From Flavobacterium jejuense (lineage in GTDB: Bacteria > Bacteroidota > Bacteroidia > Flavobacteriales > Flavobacteriaceae): DNA of 64,000 bases. The notes under the pieces were generated by a model that searched no databases, had not been told where the DNA came from, and was given only the letters and a program-made list of their open reading frames with translations. The position numbers and the translations under genes are program-made. Positions 18,145-26,250 of this stretch are shown in pieces. Location of the stretch: positions 1 to 64,000 of the forward strand of contig NZ_VEVQ02000018.1 of assembly GCF_006491595.2 (NCBI RefSeq), given 5' to 3'. Every line of letters starts with the position of its first letter. Position 1 is the first letter of the stretch.

Positions 18145-19161
18145 ATGAAAAACTTTAAATTTAAGCTATTAATATTGGTTTTTTCTTTAACAGTTATAAC
18201 ATCTTGTTCTAATGATGATACTAATAATGGAAAAAATCCCCCAATAATTAATAATGTCAGTCAAGCTGATGATCCAGATTTACAACCAATTACTCAAGGT
18301 TATGCAAACAATATGTATGTTATTCAAGGATCTGGATTTAGTTCTACTCAAAAGATATACTTTAATGATGTAGACACTTATTTTAACCCAACACTAGTTA
18401 CTGATAGTTCGATTTTTGTAACAATTGATGTGAATACTCCTTATGAAGGTGGTTCAAATAAATTAATTGTAGTTACTAAAAATGGGAGTGTAGAATATGA
18501 TTTTATAGTGGCTCCTCCAGCACCAATTGTTCAAGGTTTTCAACCAGTTAATGCTTTAGAAGGTGAAGAGGTTACAATTTATGGTAATTATTTTCTTGAT
18601 CCAATAATAACTTTTGATGGTAATCCAGCAACAATCGTGTCTAGTTCTTTGACTGAGATTGTAGTGGTAATGCCTGCTAATTCACAACATAAATATGTTG
18701 AAGTTGAAACTATTTCAGGTACTACTTCATGGGGAACAGCTGTTGGAACAGCAATTTACGATGATAGTTTTTATGCACCTTGGACTATTGAACCATGGAA
18801 TAATCATGAATATGTTACAGATTTGTCAGCAGCTTTTCAAGGAACTACTTTTATTAAAAAGGAGATTGCTGGCTATGATAATATTCAAGGAAACTGGGAA
18901 TATGATGATCAAATATCTGAATATACAGGTATTAAGTTTGCAGTTCGTTCTGATACACCAGGTAAATTAATTTTTATTTTTAATGGAAGCAATTGGGGAA
19001 ATACTGATTTTGCTGTTGAAACAACAGATGAATGGACCGAATTTAAATTTACATGGGATCAGTTGAGTAATCCTGCTGCTGTTCAGAATATTTCTTTTCA
19101 GGAGTTTACTGGTAGTACAATCAATTATTATTTTGATAATATTACTTATACAATAGATTAA
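18145..19161 (+). CDS. Surface glycan-binding lipoprotein with IPT/TIG domains
   Basis: 338 residues. Lipoprotein signal with the Cys in ITSCSND (about residue 21). Two immunoglobulin-like IPT/TIG modules follow (IQGSGFSSTQKIYFNDV at about 50-65 and VNALEGEEVTIYGNYFLDP at about 132-150). The C-terminal about 130 residues, starting near APWTIEPWNNH, look like a Trp-rich beta-sandwich (NWEYDD, SNWGNTDF, FKFTWDQL, YYFDNITYTID), possibly a carbohydrate-binding module. The third position after susCD is where surface glycan-binding proteins usually sit. Mannan binding is inferred. A strong hairpin follows. Confidence 0.8.
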   Translation: MKNFKFKLLILVFSLTVITSCSNDDTNNGKNPPIINNVSQADDPDLQPITQGYANNMYVIQGSGFSSTQKIYFNDVDTYFNPTLVTDSSIFVTIDVNTPYEGGSNKLIVVTKNGSVEYDFIVAPPAPIVQGFQPVNALEGEEVTIYGNYFLDPIITFDGNPATIVSSSLTEIVVVMPANSQHKYVEVETISGTTSWGTAVGTAIYDDSFYAPWTIEPWNNHEYVTDLSAAFQGTTFIKKEIAGYDNIQGNWEYDDQISEYTGIKFAVRSDTPGKLIFIFNGSNWGNTDFAVETTDEWTEFKFTWDQLSNPAAVQNISFQEFTGSTINYYFDNITYTID

Positions 19162-19185
19162 ATTTGATTAACTGAGTTAGTTTTT

Positions 19186-19220
19186 AAAAGCATCTCATCT
19201 TTTTTTGAGATGCTTTTTTT
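19186..19220 (+). terminator. Intrinsic terminator or attenuator inside the PUL
   Basis: AAAAGCATCTCA (19186-19197) pairs with TGAGATGCTTTT (19206-19217) over an 8-nt loop and ends in a T run. It lies between the SusC-SusD-binding-protein genes and GH27, whose start codon is only 12 bp further. Transcription of the two enzymes must therefore rely on readthrough or RNA processing. Confidence 0.85.
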
Positions 19221-19231
19221 AAATAATTATT

Positions 19232-20437
19232 ATGAATGTAAAAATAAATATTTTTTTTTGCTTACTGTTCCTTAATTCTTTTTCACAAAAATATAGTGAC
19301 TTAGCTATTACTCCACCAATGGGATGGAACTCATGGAATACTTTTGAAACACATATTGATGAAGAATTAGTTAAAGAAACAGCTGATATAATGGTGTCTT
19401 CTGGGATGAAAGATGCTGGTTATACATATATAGTCTTAGATGATGGGTGGATGACGATGGAAAGAGACAATAATGGAGATTTAGTGCCTGATCCTAAAAA
19501 GTTTCCTAATGGAATCAAGGCAGTAATTGATTATGTGCATTCTAAAGGTTTAAAATTTGGATTATATAATTGCGCAGGAACTGAAACTTGTGCAGGTTAC
19601 CCTGGAACTAGAGGATACGAATATCAGGATGCTCGTTTTTATGCTCGATTAGAAATTGATTTTTTAAAATACGACTGGTGCAATACTGAGGGAATTACTG
19701 CAAAAGAAGCTTATTCAACAATGAGTAAAGCACTCAAAAAAGCTGGAAGACCCATCGTTTTTAGTCTATGTGAATGGGGTGATAATCAGCCTTGGAATTG
19801 GGGTGAACCTATAGGTAATTTATGGAGGATTTCTGGAGATATTTATCCTTGTTATGATTGTGAATTTAAACATGATACTTGGTCGTCTTGGGGATTTTTC
19901 AAAATAGCTGAAATGCATAAAAATATTCGACAATTTTCTGGTCCAGATCATTGGAATGATTTTGATATGATGGAAGTTGGCAATGGTATGACTTTTGAAG
20001 AAGATAAATCTCATTTTGCTTTATGGTGTATGTTAGCTTCTCCATTAATAGCGGGTAATGATTTTAGAAAAATGACAAAAGAAACACTAACTATTTTAAC
20101 TAACAAGGAGTTAATAGCAATCAATCAAGATGCTTTAGGAATTCAAGGATTCAAGTACGCAGACGAAAATGGATTGTCAATTTGGTTTAAACCCCTTCAA
20201 AATGGAAATTGGGCAGTTTCTTTCTTTAATAAGAATGATAAAGAAATAAATGTTAATTTTGATTGGATGAAGCACAATGTAGTAGATGAAGTAAATCATT
20301 TAAAGACTTCATTTGAAAATTTTCAATATGATATTAGAGATATTTGGCAACATAAAGATTTAAAATCTACAAAAACGCCTTTTAAGTCTACTTTAGCATC
20401 ACACGACGTTGTAACGTTAATTTTAAAAAGAAGATAA
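19232..20437 (+). CDS. GH27 alpha-galactosidase
   Basis: 401 residues with a signal peptide (IFFCLLFLNSFS). GH27/GH36 clan TIM barrel: TPPMGWNSWNTF opening, YIVLDDGWM, nucleophile Asp148 in LKYDWCNT and acid/base Asp203 in RISGDIYPC. FSLCEWG and the DMMEVGNGMTFEEDKSHFALWCM segment are also typical. A C-terminal beta-domain completes it. It should remove alpha-1,6-galactose from galactomannan or its fragments, in the periplasm. Its stop codon touches the start of the next gene, so the two enzymes form one unit. Confidence 0.93.
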   Translation: MNVKINIFFCLLFLNSFSQKYSDLAITPPMGWNSWNTFETHIDEELVKETADIMVSSGMKDAGYTYIVLDDGWMTMERDNNGDLVPDPKKFPNGIKAVIDYVHSKGLKFGLYNCAGTETCAGYPGTRGYEYQDARFYARLEIDFLKYDWCNTEGITAKEAYSTMSKALKKAGRPIVFSLCEWGDNQPWNWGEPIGNLWRISGDIYPCYDCEFKHDTWSSWGFFKIAEMHKNIRQFSGPDHWNDFDMMEVGNGMTFEEDKSHFALWCMLASPLIAGNDFRKMTKETLTILTNKELIAINQDALGIQGFKYADENGLSIWFKPLQNGNWAVSFFNKNDKEINVNFDWMKHNVVDEVNHLKTSFENFQYDIRDIWQHKDLKSTKTPFKSTLASHDVVTLILKRR

Positions 20438-21385
20438 ATGAAAAAAATAGTTCTATTTTTATTAGTTATTACATTCAGTTCTCAAGCACAATTTGTCAAA
20501 AAAAATGGGAAGTTAAAAGTGGAGGGAACACAATTAGTTAATCAAGATGGAGATCCAATTGTTTTAAGAGGTGTTAGCCTTGGTTGGCATAGTTTATGGC
20601 CCAGATTTTATAATAAAAAAGTAGTAAAATGGCTTAAAAAAGATTGGCATTGCAATGTAGTACGAGCGGCTATGGGTGTGGAACACGGGGATAACAATTA
20701 TTTAGAAAACCCTTCTTCTTCTAAAAAAAAGGTAGAAGCTATTATTGAAGGAGCCATAAAAGAAAATATTTATGTTATTGTCGATTGGCACAGTCACAAT
20801 ATAAATTTGGCAGAAGCTAAAGTGTTTTTTGATGAAATTTCAAAACGATATGGCAATTATCCTAATATAATCTATGAAGTTTTTAATGAACCTGATCAGG
20901 AAACATGGGAAGAGATAAAAGCTTATTCTGAGGAAGTAATTAGTATCATTCGTGCTAACGATCCCAATAATATTATTTTAGTAGGTTCACCCAAATGGGA
21001 TCAAGAAGTGCAATTACCAGCAGCTGATCCTATTGTAGGTTACGATAATCTAATGTATACCATGCATTTTTATGCAGCTACCCATGAAAAATGGCTAAGA
21101 GATAGAGTAGATAACGCTATTAAAGACGGACTTCCTATTTTTATTTCAGAGAGTGCAGGAATGGAAGCGACAGGTGATGGGCCAATGGATTACAAAGCTT
21201 GGCAAGAATATGTAGATTGGATGGAATCCAAAAAGTTAAGTTGGATTACTTGGTCCATATCTGATAAAGATGAAACCTGTTCTATGTTGAAAAAAACTGC
21301 TTCTTCCACAGGAAACTGGAAAGACAAGGATTTAAAAGAGTCTGGAAGAAAAACTAGAGCTTATTTAAGAGATTTGAATAATTAA
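20438..21385 (+). CDS. GH5 (subfamily 2-like) endo-beta-1,4-glucanase
   Basis: 315 residues with a signal peptide (IVLFLLVITFSSQAQ). GH5 catalytic module only: LRGVSLGWHSLW, VRAAMGVEHG, VIVDWHSHN, acid/base Glu151 in EVFNEPD, nucleophile Glu238 in FISESAGME, and WITWSISDKDE. The pattern is that of short cellulases rather than the mannanase at the other end of the locus. In a mannan PUL it would cut glucose-containing backbone (glucomannan) or mixed linkages. The ATG follows the GH27 stop directly. Substrate could be cellulose, glucomannan or both. Confidence 0.85.
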   Translation: MKKIVLFLLVITFSSQAQFVKKNGKLKVEGTQLVNQDGDPIVLRGVSLGWHSLWPRFYNKKVVKWLKKDWHCNVVRAAMGVEHGDNNYLENPSSSKKKVEAIIEGAIKENIYVIVDWHSHNINLAEAKVFFDEISKRYGNYPNIIYEVFNEPDQETWEEIKAYSEEVISIIRANDPNNIILVGSPKWDQEVQLPAADPIVGYDNLMYTMHFYAATHEKWLRDRVDNAIKDGLPIFISESAGMEATGDGPMDYKAWQEYVDWMESKKLSWITWSISDKDETCSMLKKTASSTGNWKDKDLKESGRKTRAYLRDLNN

Positions 21386-21411
21386 TTAGGGGAGTTATAG
21401 TTGATATTGCT

Positions 21412-21495
21412 ATGTTTCTGACTTTTTCAGTAGCCATATTTCCTTTGTTATGTTTGGGAGTTTATATCTATTTTTATAATAAAAGTATAATCTAA
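21412..21495 (+). CDS. Possible 27-residue single-span membrane peptide
   Basis: A short frame (MFLTFSVAIFPLLCLGVYIY, then FYNKSII) sits 26 bp after the GH5 gene, with GGGGAG about 13 bp upstream. It is one long hydrophobic segment with a basic tail. It could be a small membrane protein, the remnant of a larger transporter, or chance. I see no wider family signal. The rest of 21386-21632 holds only the terminator. Confidence 0.25.
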   Translation: MFLTFSVAIFPLLCLGVYIYFYNKSII

Positions 21496-21511
21496 TCCAA
21501 ATATAAAATAT

Positions 21512-21565
21512 AAAAAAAAATAACAGGCAAACTTATACTTGTTCATGTATGAAGTTTGTCTGTTA
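21512..21565 (-). terminator. Terminator for the leftward metallo-hydrolase gene
   Basis: TAACAGGCAAACTT (21521-21534) pairs with AAGTTTGTCTGTTA (21552-21565), with an inner ATAC/GTAT pair and an 8-nt loop. The nine A's at 21512-21520 become a U run on the minus-strand transcript, so it acts for genes coming from the right. Confidence 0.75.
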
Positions 21566-21632
21566 ATTATATAAATGAAATCGTATTCATTAATGTTTTA
21601 TATCTGTAATTATAGGTTACTTTTCTTATCAA

Positions 21633-22605
21633 TTACCACCATTTTTCATAATCTGTCATATCAATTAATCTTATTTCACCTAGTTTTGGTACACAATATT
21701 TCAGTTTTTCTTCTGTAGCTTTTTGACTAAAACGTTCTACAGGGTCAGTCCAACTGTGTTGTGATAATGCGAAACCTGACCAATGAACTGGCATTCTATT
21801 TTTTACTTTTGCATCAATGGAAGCTTGTATACTCTCTTCAGGATACATGTGTATTTGGTGCCAATTTTCATTGTATTGACCACATTCCATAAAGGCAAAA
21901 TCAAACGGATCTAAATATTTTCCAATTTCTTTAAAATGGTCTCCATAGCCACTATCACCACTAAACCAAATATTTTCCGTTTCTGTTTTAAAAGTCCAAC
22001 CACTCCAAATTGATTTTGCTCTATCTGTAATACCTCTTCCAGAAAAATGACGAGTAGGAGTAAAGTTGATTTTTATATCATCATAAAATGCTTCATCCCA
22101 CCAATCAAATTCGGTAATGTCTTTTTTGGCTATACCCCATTTTTCCAAATGTCTTCCAACACCTAAAGCAACAAAATATTTTTTCACTTTTGATTTTAAT
22201 CTTTGAATGCTATCATAATCTAAATGATCATAATGGTCATGAGAAAGCATAACTAAATCTATAGGGAGAAATTGGTGCAGCATTATTCCCAAACATAGGA
22301 TCAATAAGAATATTTTTATTATTCATTCGCATTAATATTGCTGAATGGCCATACCAAATAAACTTAGCTTTATTTGATGTTGCTAAAAAATAAGATTTAT
22401 CAAAAGGTATAGTTGAAAGTTTTTTATTGGGTTTTCTATCTTTTTTTTCAAAAAATTGTTTGTAGAGTATTTTTGGTATTTTTTTAAGGCTTATTGACAT
22501 TGAAGTTTCCTCTAGATTCTCAAATTTATTAGTTTTCCAATTTTTAGATTCCTGATACTTTTTCAGATCTATTTTTGTTGGTTTTGCACCAAAGTGTTTA
22601 TTCAT
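21633..22605 (-). pseudogene. Disrupted MBL-fold metallo-hydrolase (UlaG-like)
   Basis: Two reading frames carry the two parts of one protein. The upstream frame (22605 down to 22237) gives WYGHSAILMRMNNKNILIDP then MFGNNAAPISP and goes out of frame. The second frame (from about 22304) resumes with PIDLVMLSHDHYDHLDY, the metal-binding HxHxDH motif, followed by FSGDSGYGDHF and MPVHWSGFALS. Intact relatives, as I know them, have about 20 more residues between these blocks. So an internal deletion that also shifts the frame is likely, not a single-base indel. A TetR gene lies directly upstream. Sequencing error is possible but would not restore the missing segment. Confidence 0.75.
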
Positions 22606-22622
22606 TTTTAACGTTTTAATAG

Positions 22623-22636
22623 TGAGTACTTACTTA
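22623..22636. promoter_or_regulatory. Operator-like site upstream of the metallo-hydrolase
   Basis: TGAGTACTTACTTA, 18 bp before the start codon. It matches the site before the TetR gene (TGAGTAATCACTTA) at 11 of 14 positions, in the same AGTGAGTA context, and is imperfectly palindromic, as TetR-family operators are. Confidence 0.6.
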
Positions 22637-22653
22637 TTTTTTATTTAAATTTT

Positions 22654-23175
22654 TTATAATTGATATTTATAAATTAAGAAATCTTGAAATTCGGTTCTAT
22701 TTGTTAGAGTTCCTTTAATGATTGCAGTTGATAGACCTTCTAAAAAGGTTAACACATAAGCAGCTTCTAATTCTGGATTCTGATAGTTTAACGTTTTAAA
22801 GGAATGTATTAGTTTTTCTTGCAAAGGTTTTAATTTATTGGAGTTATTATGATTCAATTCCCATTTTAATTTGAATTGTAATTTCCAAAATTCTAATTCC
22901 TCATTTGGTATTAAAAAAGGAAGAGTTATCGTTTTTTGAATAATTTTTTTAGGTTCTGTTTCTTTAAATATAGTTTCAAAAAGAGTTAAAACTTTTCGTT
23001 CACCTTCTTCTATAATGGCTTTTAATAAGCCTTCTTTATTTGTAAAATGACGAAATATTAACCCTTCTGAAACACCAGCTAACTTAGCTACTTTGTTAGT
23101 TGAAGTAGCTGTATAGCCTTCCTGTGCAAAAAGCTGTAATGCTGCATTTATAATATTTTCTTGTTTTTTTGTCAT
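22654..23175 (-). CDS. TetR/AcrR-family regulator
   Basis: 173 residues. The N-terminal about 50 residues form the TetR helix-turn-helix (IINAALQLFAQEGYTATSTN, then KVAKLAGVSEGLIFRHFTNK). The rest is a helical ligand-binding domain without a recognisable subfamily. It probably represses itself and the adjacent metallo-hydrolase, because near-identical partial palindromes lie just upstream of both start codons. About 50 bp separate it from the broken target gene. Inducer unknown. Confidence 0.88.
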   Translation of the reverse strand: MTKKQENIINAALQLFAQEGYTATSTNKVAKLAGVSEGLIFRHFTNKEGLLKAIIEEGERKVLTLFETIFKETEPKKIIQKTITLPFLIPNEELEFWKLQFKLKWELNHNNSNKLKPLQEKLIHSFKTLNYQNPELEAAYVLTFLEGLSTAIIKGTLTNRTEFQDFLIYKYQL

Positions 23176-23183
23176 TTCTATAG

Positions 23184-23197
23184 TGAGTAATCACTTA
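23184..23197. promoter_or_regulatory. Operator-like site upstream of the TetR gene
   Basis: TGAGTAATCACTTA, 9 bp before the TetR start codon. It contains the palindrome GTGA-GTAA-TCAC and resembles the site at 22623-22636, which suggests autoregulation. Confidence 0.6.
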
Positions 23198-23220
23198 CAA
23201 ATTTACGAAATGTTTTGAAA

Positions 23221-23254
23221 TAAAAAAATCCTTTTCAAAAGGGTTGAAAAGGAT
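23221..23254 (-). terminator. Terminator after the YdcH-like gene
   Basis: ATCCTTTTCAA (23228-23238) pairs perfectly with TTGAAAAGGAT (23244-23254). The A run at 23222-23228 gives a U tail on the minus strand, 19 bp after the stop codon of the small gene to its right. Confidence 0.85.
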
Positions 23255-23273
23255 TAAATAGATAGGTAAAGTA

Positions 23274-23510
23274 TTAGTTTTGTTCTAAGTACTTGTAGAT
23301 TTCGTCCTTTATATGGACTCTTTCAATTCTTAAGTTGTTTAATACATCATCTGAAGTAGGTTCAACATCAGTTTCTATTTTATATATTTGATGATCTAAA
23401 GCATCATAATCATCAAACATTTTTTTAAAATGATTATCTTCTACTTTTAGTATATGCATCTTTTTTTCAAATTCTGGAAAATCTACTGCTAATTGATGTT
23501 TTGTTATCAT
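23274..23510 (-). CDS. Small YdcH/DUF465-like protein
   Basis: 78 residues, all helical and charged: HQLAVDFPEFEKKMHILKVE then DNHFKKMFDDYDALDHQIYK. The FPE and F-x-x-x-xYxxLDxxIxxIE pattern and the length match the YdcH (DUF465) family of small coiled-coil proteins whose role is unknown. It is a single-gene unit with its own terminator. Confidence 0.75.
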   Translation of the reverse strand: MITKHQLAVDFPEFEKKMHILKVEDNHFKKMFDDYDALDHQIYKIETDVEPTSDDVLNNLRIERVHIKDEIYKYLEQN

Positions 23511-23623
23511 ATTTTGTCTCTTTTAATTATCTATTCAAATGTATTATTAAATAGTGCAATATAATATGATATTTATCAGTTGTAAATGAAAAGATTTGTA
23601 TTATTTTATAACGTTTTACTCTT

Positions 23624-24613
23624 TTAATTTCCTTTCAATCTACTAATAAGCCTTTCAAATAATTCTTTATAATTATCAGGTTGTCTTTGAACGGTTTCAT
23701 AAGTACCATCAGAATTAAAGACTACTGGGAAAAAGAATTCGGCTTGACCGTTTTCAATGTTAATGGGGCCAAATTTAGTTCCGTAAATATACATTTTGCC
23801 TTTTTCTTCTCTTGCTAAAGCATATCCTTCTGTAAAATTAAAAAAAGGTTCTAAAGCCTCAATATTCTTTTTGCTTTCTATAAAGGCAACATCGTTCTTT
23901 TCAAAGTGAAAGTCAGTATTTGTTTTGGAATCCAATAAGCTATAATCAGCATAATAAAAACCTTCTTTGGTTTTTACAATACCTTGCCATAGTATGGTAT
24001 TGAAAGGTGTTGGAACTACTTTAATTTTTTCATAGACGATATTTTGTCTTTTCAATTCTTTTTTAAAATTATTCATCACATAAAAATGAACAATTAACCC
24101 AAAAATCAAATAGGTAGTTGACAAAAATAATGACCATTTAATGACCTTTGGTCGATTAGGATTATTTCTCTTCATGAAAAGTAATATAATACAACCAATT
24201 AATAACCAAATCGTATATAAAGGATCTATTACAAAAACATTGTCTAAACTATAAAAAGACTTACTTAATGGATACAATATTCTTGTTCCGTATGTAGTAC
24301 AAATATCTAACAATGGATGTGTAAATAAAGCTATAAAACTAGCCCAAAACCATGACATGTAAGACGTTTTGTATTTATGCGAAAACCATTTTGCAAACAA
24401 CAAGCTGAGTAATAAAGAGAAAAATATTGAGTGTGAAAAAGCTCTATGAATAGCTAATTGTTCAATGGGATTAAAAAACGGACTTAGCACTACGTCTAAA
24501 TCGGGAATAGTCCCTAAAATGGCTCCATAAAGCAATGCTTTTTTACCAATTTCTTTGTCCTTTATGATGGCAAAAGTAGCTGCTCCAAGTACGATTTGAG
24601 ATAGTGAATCCAT
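23624..24613 (-). CDS. Membrane-bound metal-dependent hydrolase, YdjM-like
   Basis: 329 residues. It begins MDSLSQIVLGAATFAII and has GTIPDLDVVLSPF and HRAFSHSIFFSLLL, the His/Asp-rich pattern of the YbcI/YdjM family of inner-membrane putative hydrolases. THPLLDICTTYGTRILYPLS supplies the second conserved HxxLD block. About four to five membrane helices lie in residues 60-195, and the C-terminal about 130 residues are soluble. The reaction is not established for this family. The gene stands alone. Confidence 0.8.
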   Translation of the reverse strand: MDSLSQIVLGAATFAIIKDKEIGKKALLYGAILGTIPDLDVVLSPFFNPIEQLAIHRAFSHSIFFSLLLSLLFAKWFSHKYKTSYMSWFWASFIALFTHPLLDICTTYGTRILYPLSKSFYSLDNVFVIDPLYTIWLLIGCIILLFMKRNNPNRPKVIKWSLFLSTTYLIFGLIVHFYVMNNFKKELKRQNIVYEKIKVVPTPFNTILWQGIVKTKEGFYYADYSLLDSKTNTDFHFEKNDVAFIESKKNIEALEPFFNFTEGYALAREEKGKMYIYGTKFGPINIENGQAEFFFPVVFNSDGTYETVQRQPDNYKELFERLISRLKGN

Positions 24614-24763
24614 TTATTAAAATAATTTTACAATAGGCAAAAATAAGTAAACAATAGGAATGATTGTGAATTAAAAATAGTATTTGTAACCTTTTAATCA
24701 GTGCTGTTGTCCAATGGTTGTGAATTCACTAAAAACACATATAATAAATTTAAATTAATAAAA

Positions 24764-25870
24764 ATGAACTTTTTAAAAAATAGAATAAAAAAAACAGCAC
24801 TCATTATTTTTGCGCTAATAGCTACAAATTCATTTGCTCAAAAAATAAAAAGCATAGATGGGAGAACGTTATCTAGTTCTAAAATAGATGAAGCTATTTT
24901 AAAAGCAATGAAATCTAATAATTTACCAGGTATTTCTATTGCAATTATTAACGCAAATAGAGTAGTTTATCATAACGTTTTTGGTGTGAGTAATTCTAAA
25001 ACCAAACAAAAGGTCACTACTCAAGATTTTTTTGAAGGAGCTTCTCTTTCTAAACCCATTTTTGCTTATTTTGTTATGAAAATGGTAGAAAACGGAATAA
25101 TAGATTTAGATAAGCCACTTTATCAATACTTACCACACCCGGGAATTGCTCCAGAATCGCAAGAGGATTATAAGTTAATTACGACTAGAATGGTTTTAGC
25201 GCACCAAACTGGATTTCCAAATCATGCCAATAATCAACCAATTACACTAGCTTTTAAACCTGGTACTGATTTTTCATATTCTGGTGAAGCCTATCAGTAT
25301 TTGGCTGCTATCATTGGAAAGCAAAATGGTATTGGATTTAAAGAAGACTTGAATAAGTTGTTTCAAAAGGAAGTTACTCAGCCCTTACAAATGGAGCATA
25401 CTACTTTTGTTTGGAGTAATTATTTAGACAATCATAAAGTTTTTGGTCATGATGAAGCAGGTAATCCTACACAAAATAAACCAGAAAGAGGAGGTTGGAA
25501 TGGAAAAACATTTAACGCTTTTTCAAGCGTGCACAGTGAAGCTTTTGAATATGCTAAATTTATAATTGCAATGCTAAAAAGGGAAGGCTTAAAAGACGAA
25601 TCATTTGAAGAAATGCTTAATGAACAAACTCACTTTAAAGACAATAACCCAATTAAATTGGAAACAAATCAAACTGGTTGGGGACTTGGATTTGCTCAAA
25701 AGCATACAAAAAATGGAATTATGCATCTTCATACAGGTAATAACCATGATTTTCAGGCTTATACAATGTTTGTACCAGAACAGGAGTATGGAATTGTGAT
25801 ATTTACGAATTGTGGTAATATGGCCGCGTTTTTAAAAACGATTTCAAATACGTTAGGAAATCAATTTTAA
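24764..25870 (+). CDS. Serine hydrolase of the beta-lactamase/class C fold
   Basis: 368 residues from the ATG at 24764; 21 more in-frame codons lie upstream but precede the signal peptide (TALIIFALIATNSFAQ), so I use the later ATG. Catalytic motifs: Ser94-x-x-Lys97 in GASLSKPIFAY, YSG in FSYSGEAYQYLAA, and HTG in HLHTGNNHDF near the C-terminus. This is the penicillin-binding-protein-like fold. It could be a D-aminopeptidase, esterase or beta-lactamase; sequence alone does not decide. Periplasmic. Fifty-four bases separate it from the sigma-factor operon. Confidence 0.85.
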   Translation: MNFLKNRIKKTALIIFALIATNSFAQKIKSIDGRTLSSSKIDEAILKAMKSNNLPGISIAIINANRVVYHNVFGVSNSKTKQKVTTQDFFEGASLSKPIFAYFVMKMVENGIIDLDKPLYQYLPHPGIAPESQEDYKLITTRMVLAHQTGFPNHANNQPITLAFKPGTDFSYSGEAYQYLAAIIGKQNGIGFKEDLNKLFQKEVTQPLQMEHTTFVWSNYLDNHKVFGHDEAGNPTQNKPERGGWNGKTFNAFSSVHSEAFEYAKFIIAMLKREGLKDESFEEMLNEQTHFKDNNPIKLETNQTGWGLGFAQKHTKNGIMHLHTGNNHDFQAYTMFVPEQEYGIVIFTNCGNMAAFLKTISNTLGNQF

Positions 25871-25923
25871 GAATTTATTTTTGAAAGTGAAAAATAAAAA
25901 GTATAAATAATAGTAAAATAAAT

Positions 25924-26250
25924 ATGGAAAATTTACAAGAAGTATTAGGTGCTTTGTTTTTAATGATGGGTATAGTTGTTATAGTGTTTATCATTGCAAA
26001 ATATTCTTATCTCATAAAAAAAGCAATGATTGAAAAAGGATTAGTAGTTGCAGAGAATTCAAAAAAGATGTTATATCAAGATATCGGTTGTATTGTTTTA
26101 TCTTTAGGAATAGGACTTATTGTATCAACTATGTTTACTACAATGGATTTATCTGAAGATACAATGGACTTATTTGTTTGGGGTACAATTTTAATCTTTG
26201 GCGCAATTGGATTACTAGTTGCACATTGGTTGAGAACAAGAAAGGAATGA
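25924..26250 (+). CDS. Small DUF6249-like membrane protein
   Basis: 108 residues with three hydrophobic segments (about 8-28, 55-75 and 83-102) separated by a basic loop. It resembles the short DUF6249 membrane proteins that occur with ECF sigma genes in Flavobacteria; that match is from memory. The stop codon overlaps the next start (ATGA at 26247-26250), so it is translationally coupled to the sigma factor. Likely a membrane sensor or part of the anti-sigma arrangement (inference). Confidence 0.6.
   Translation: MENLQEVLGALFLMMGIVVIVFIIAKYSYLIKKAMIEKGLVVAENSKKMLYQDIGCIVLSLGIGLIVSTMFTTMDLSEDTMDLFVWGTILIFGAIGLLVAHWLRTRKE

Noticed and set aside
21633..22304. Stand-alone metallo-hydrolase gene
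   Set aside because: Its first residues are out-of-frame translation of the DP-MFGNNAAP block; the true N-terminal part lies in the other frame, so it is half of a broken gene.
24701..24763. N-terminal extension of the serine hydrolase
   Set aside because: It would put 21 residues ahead of the signal peptide.
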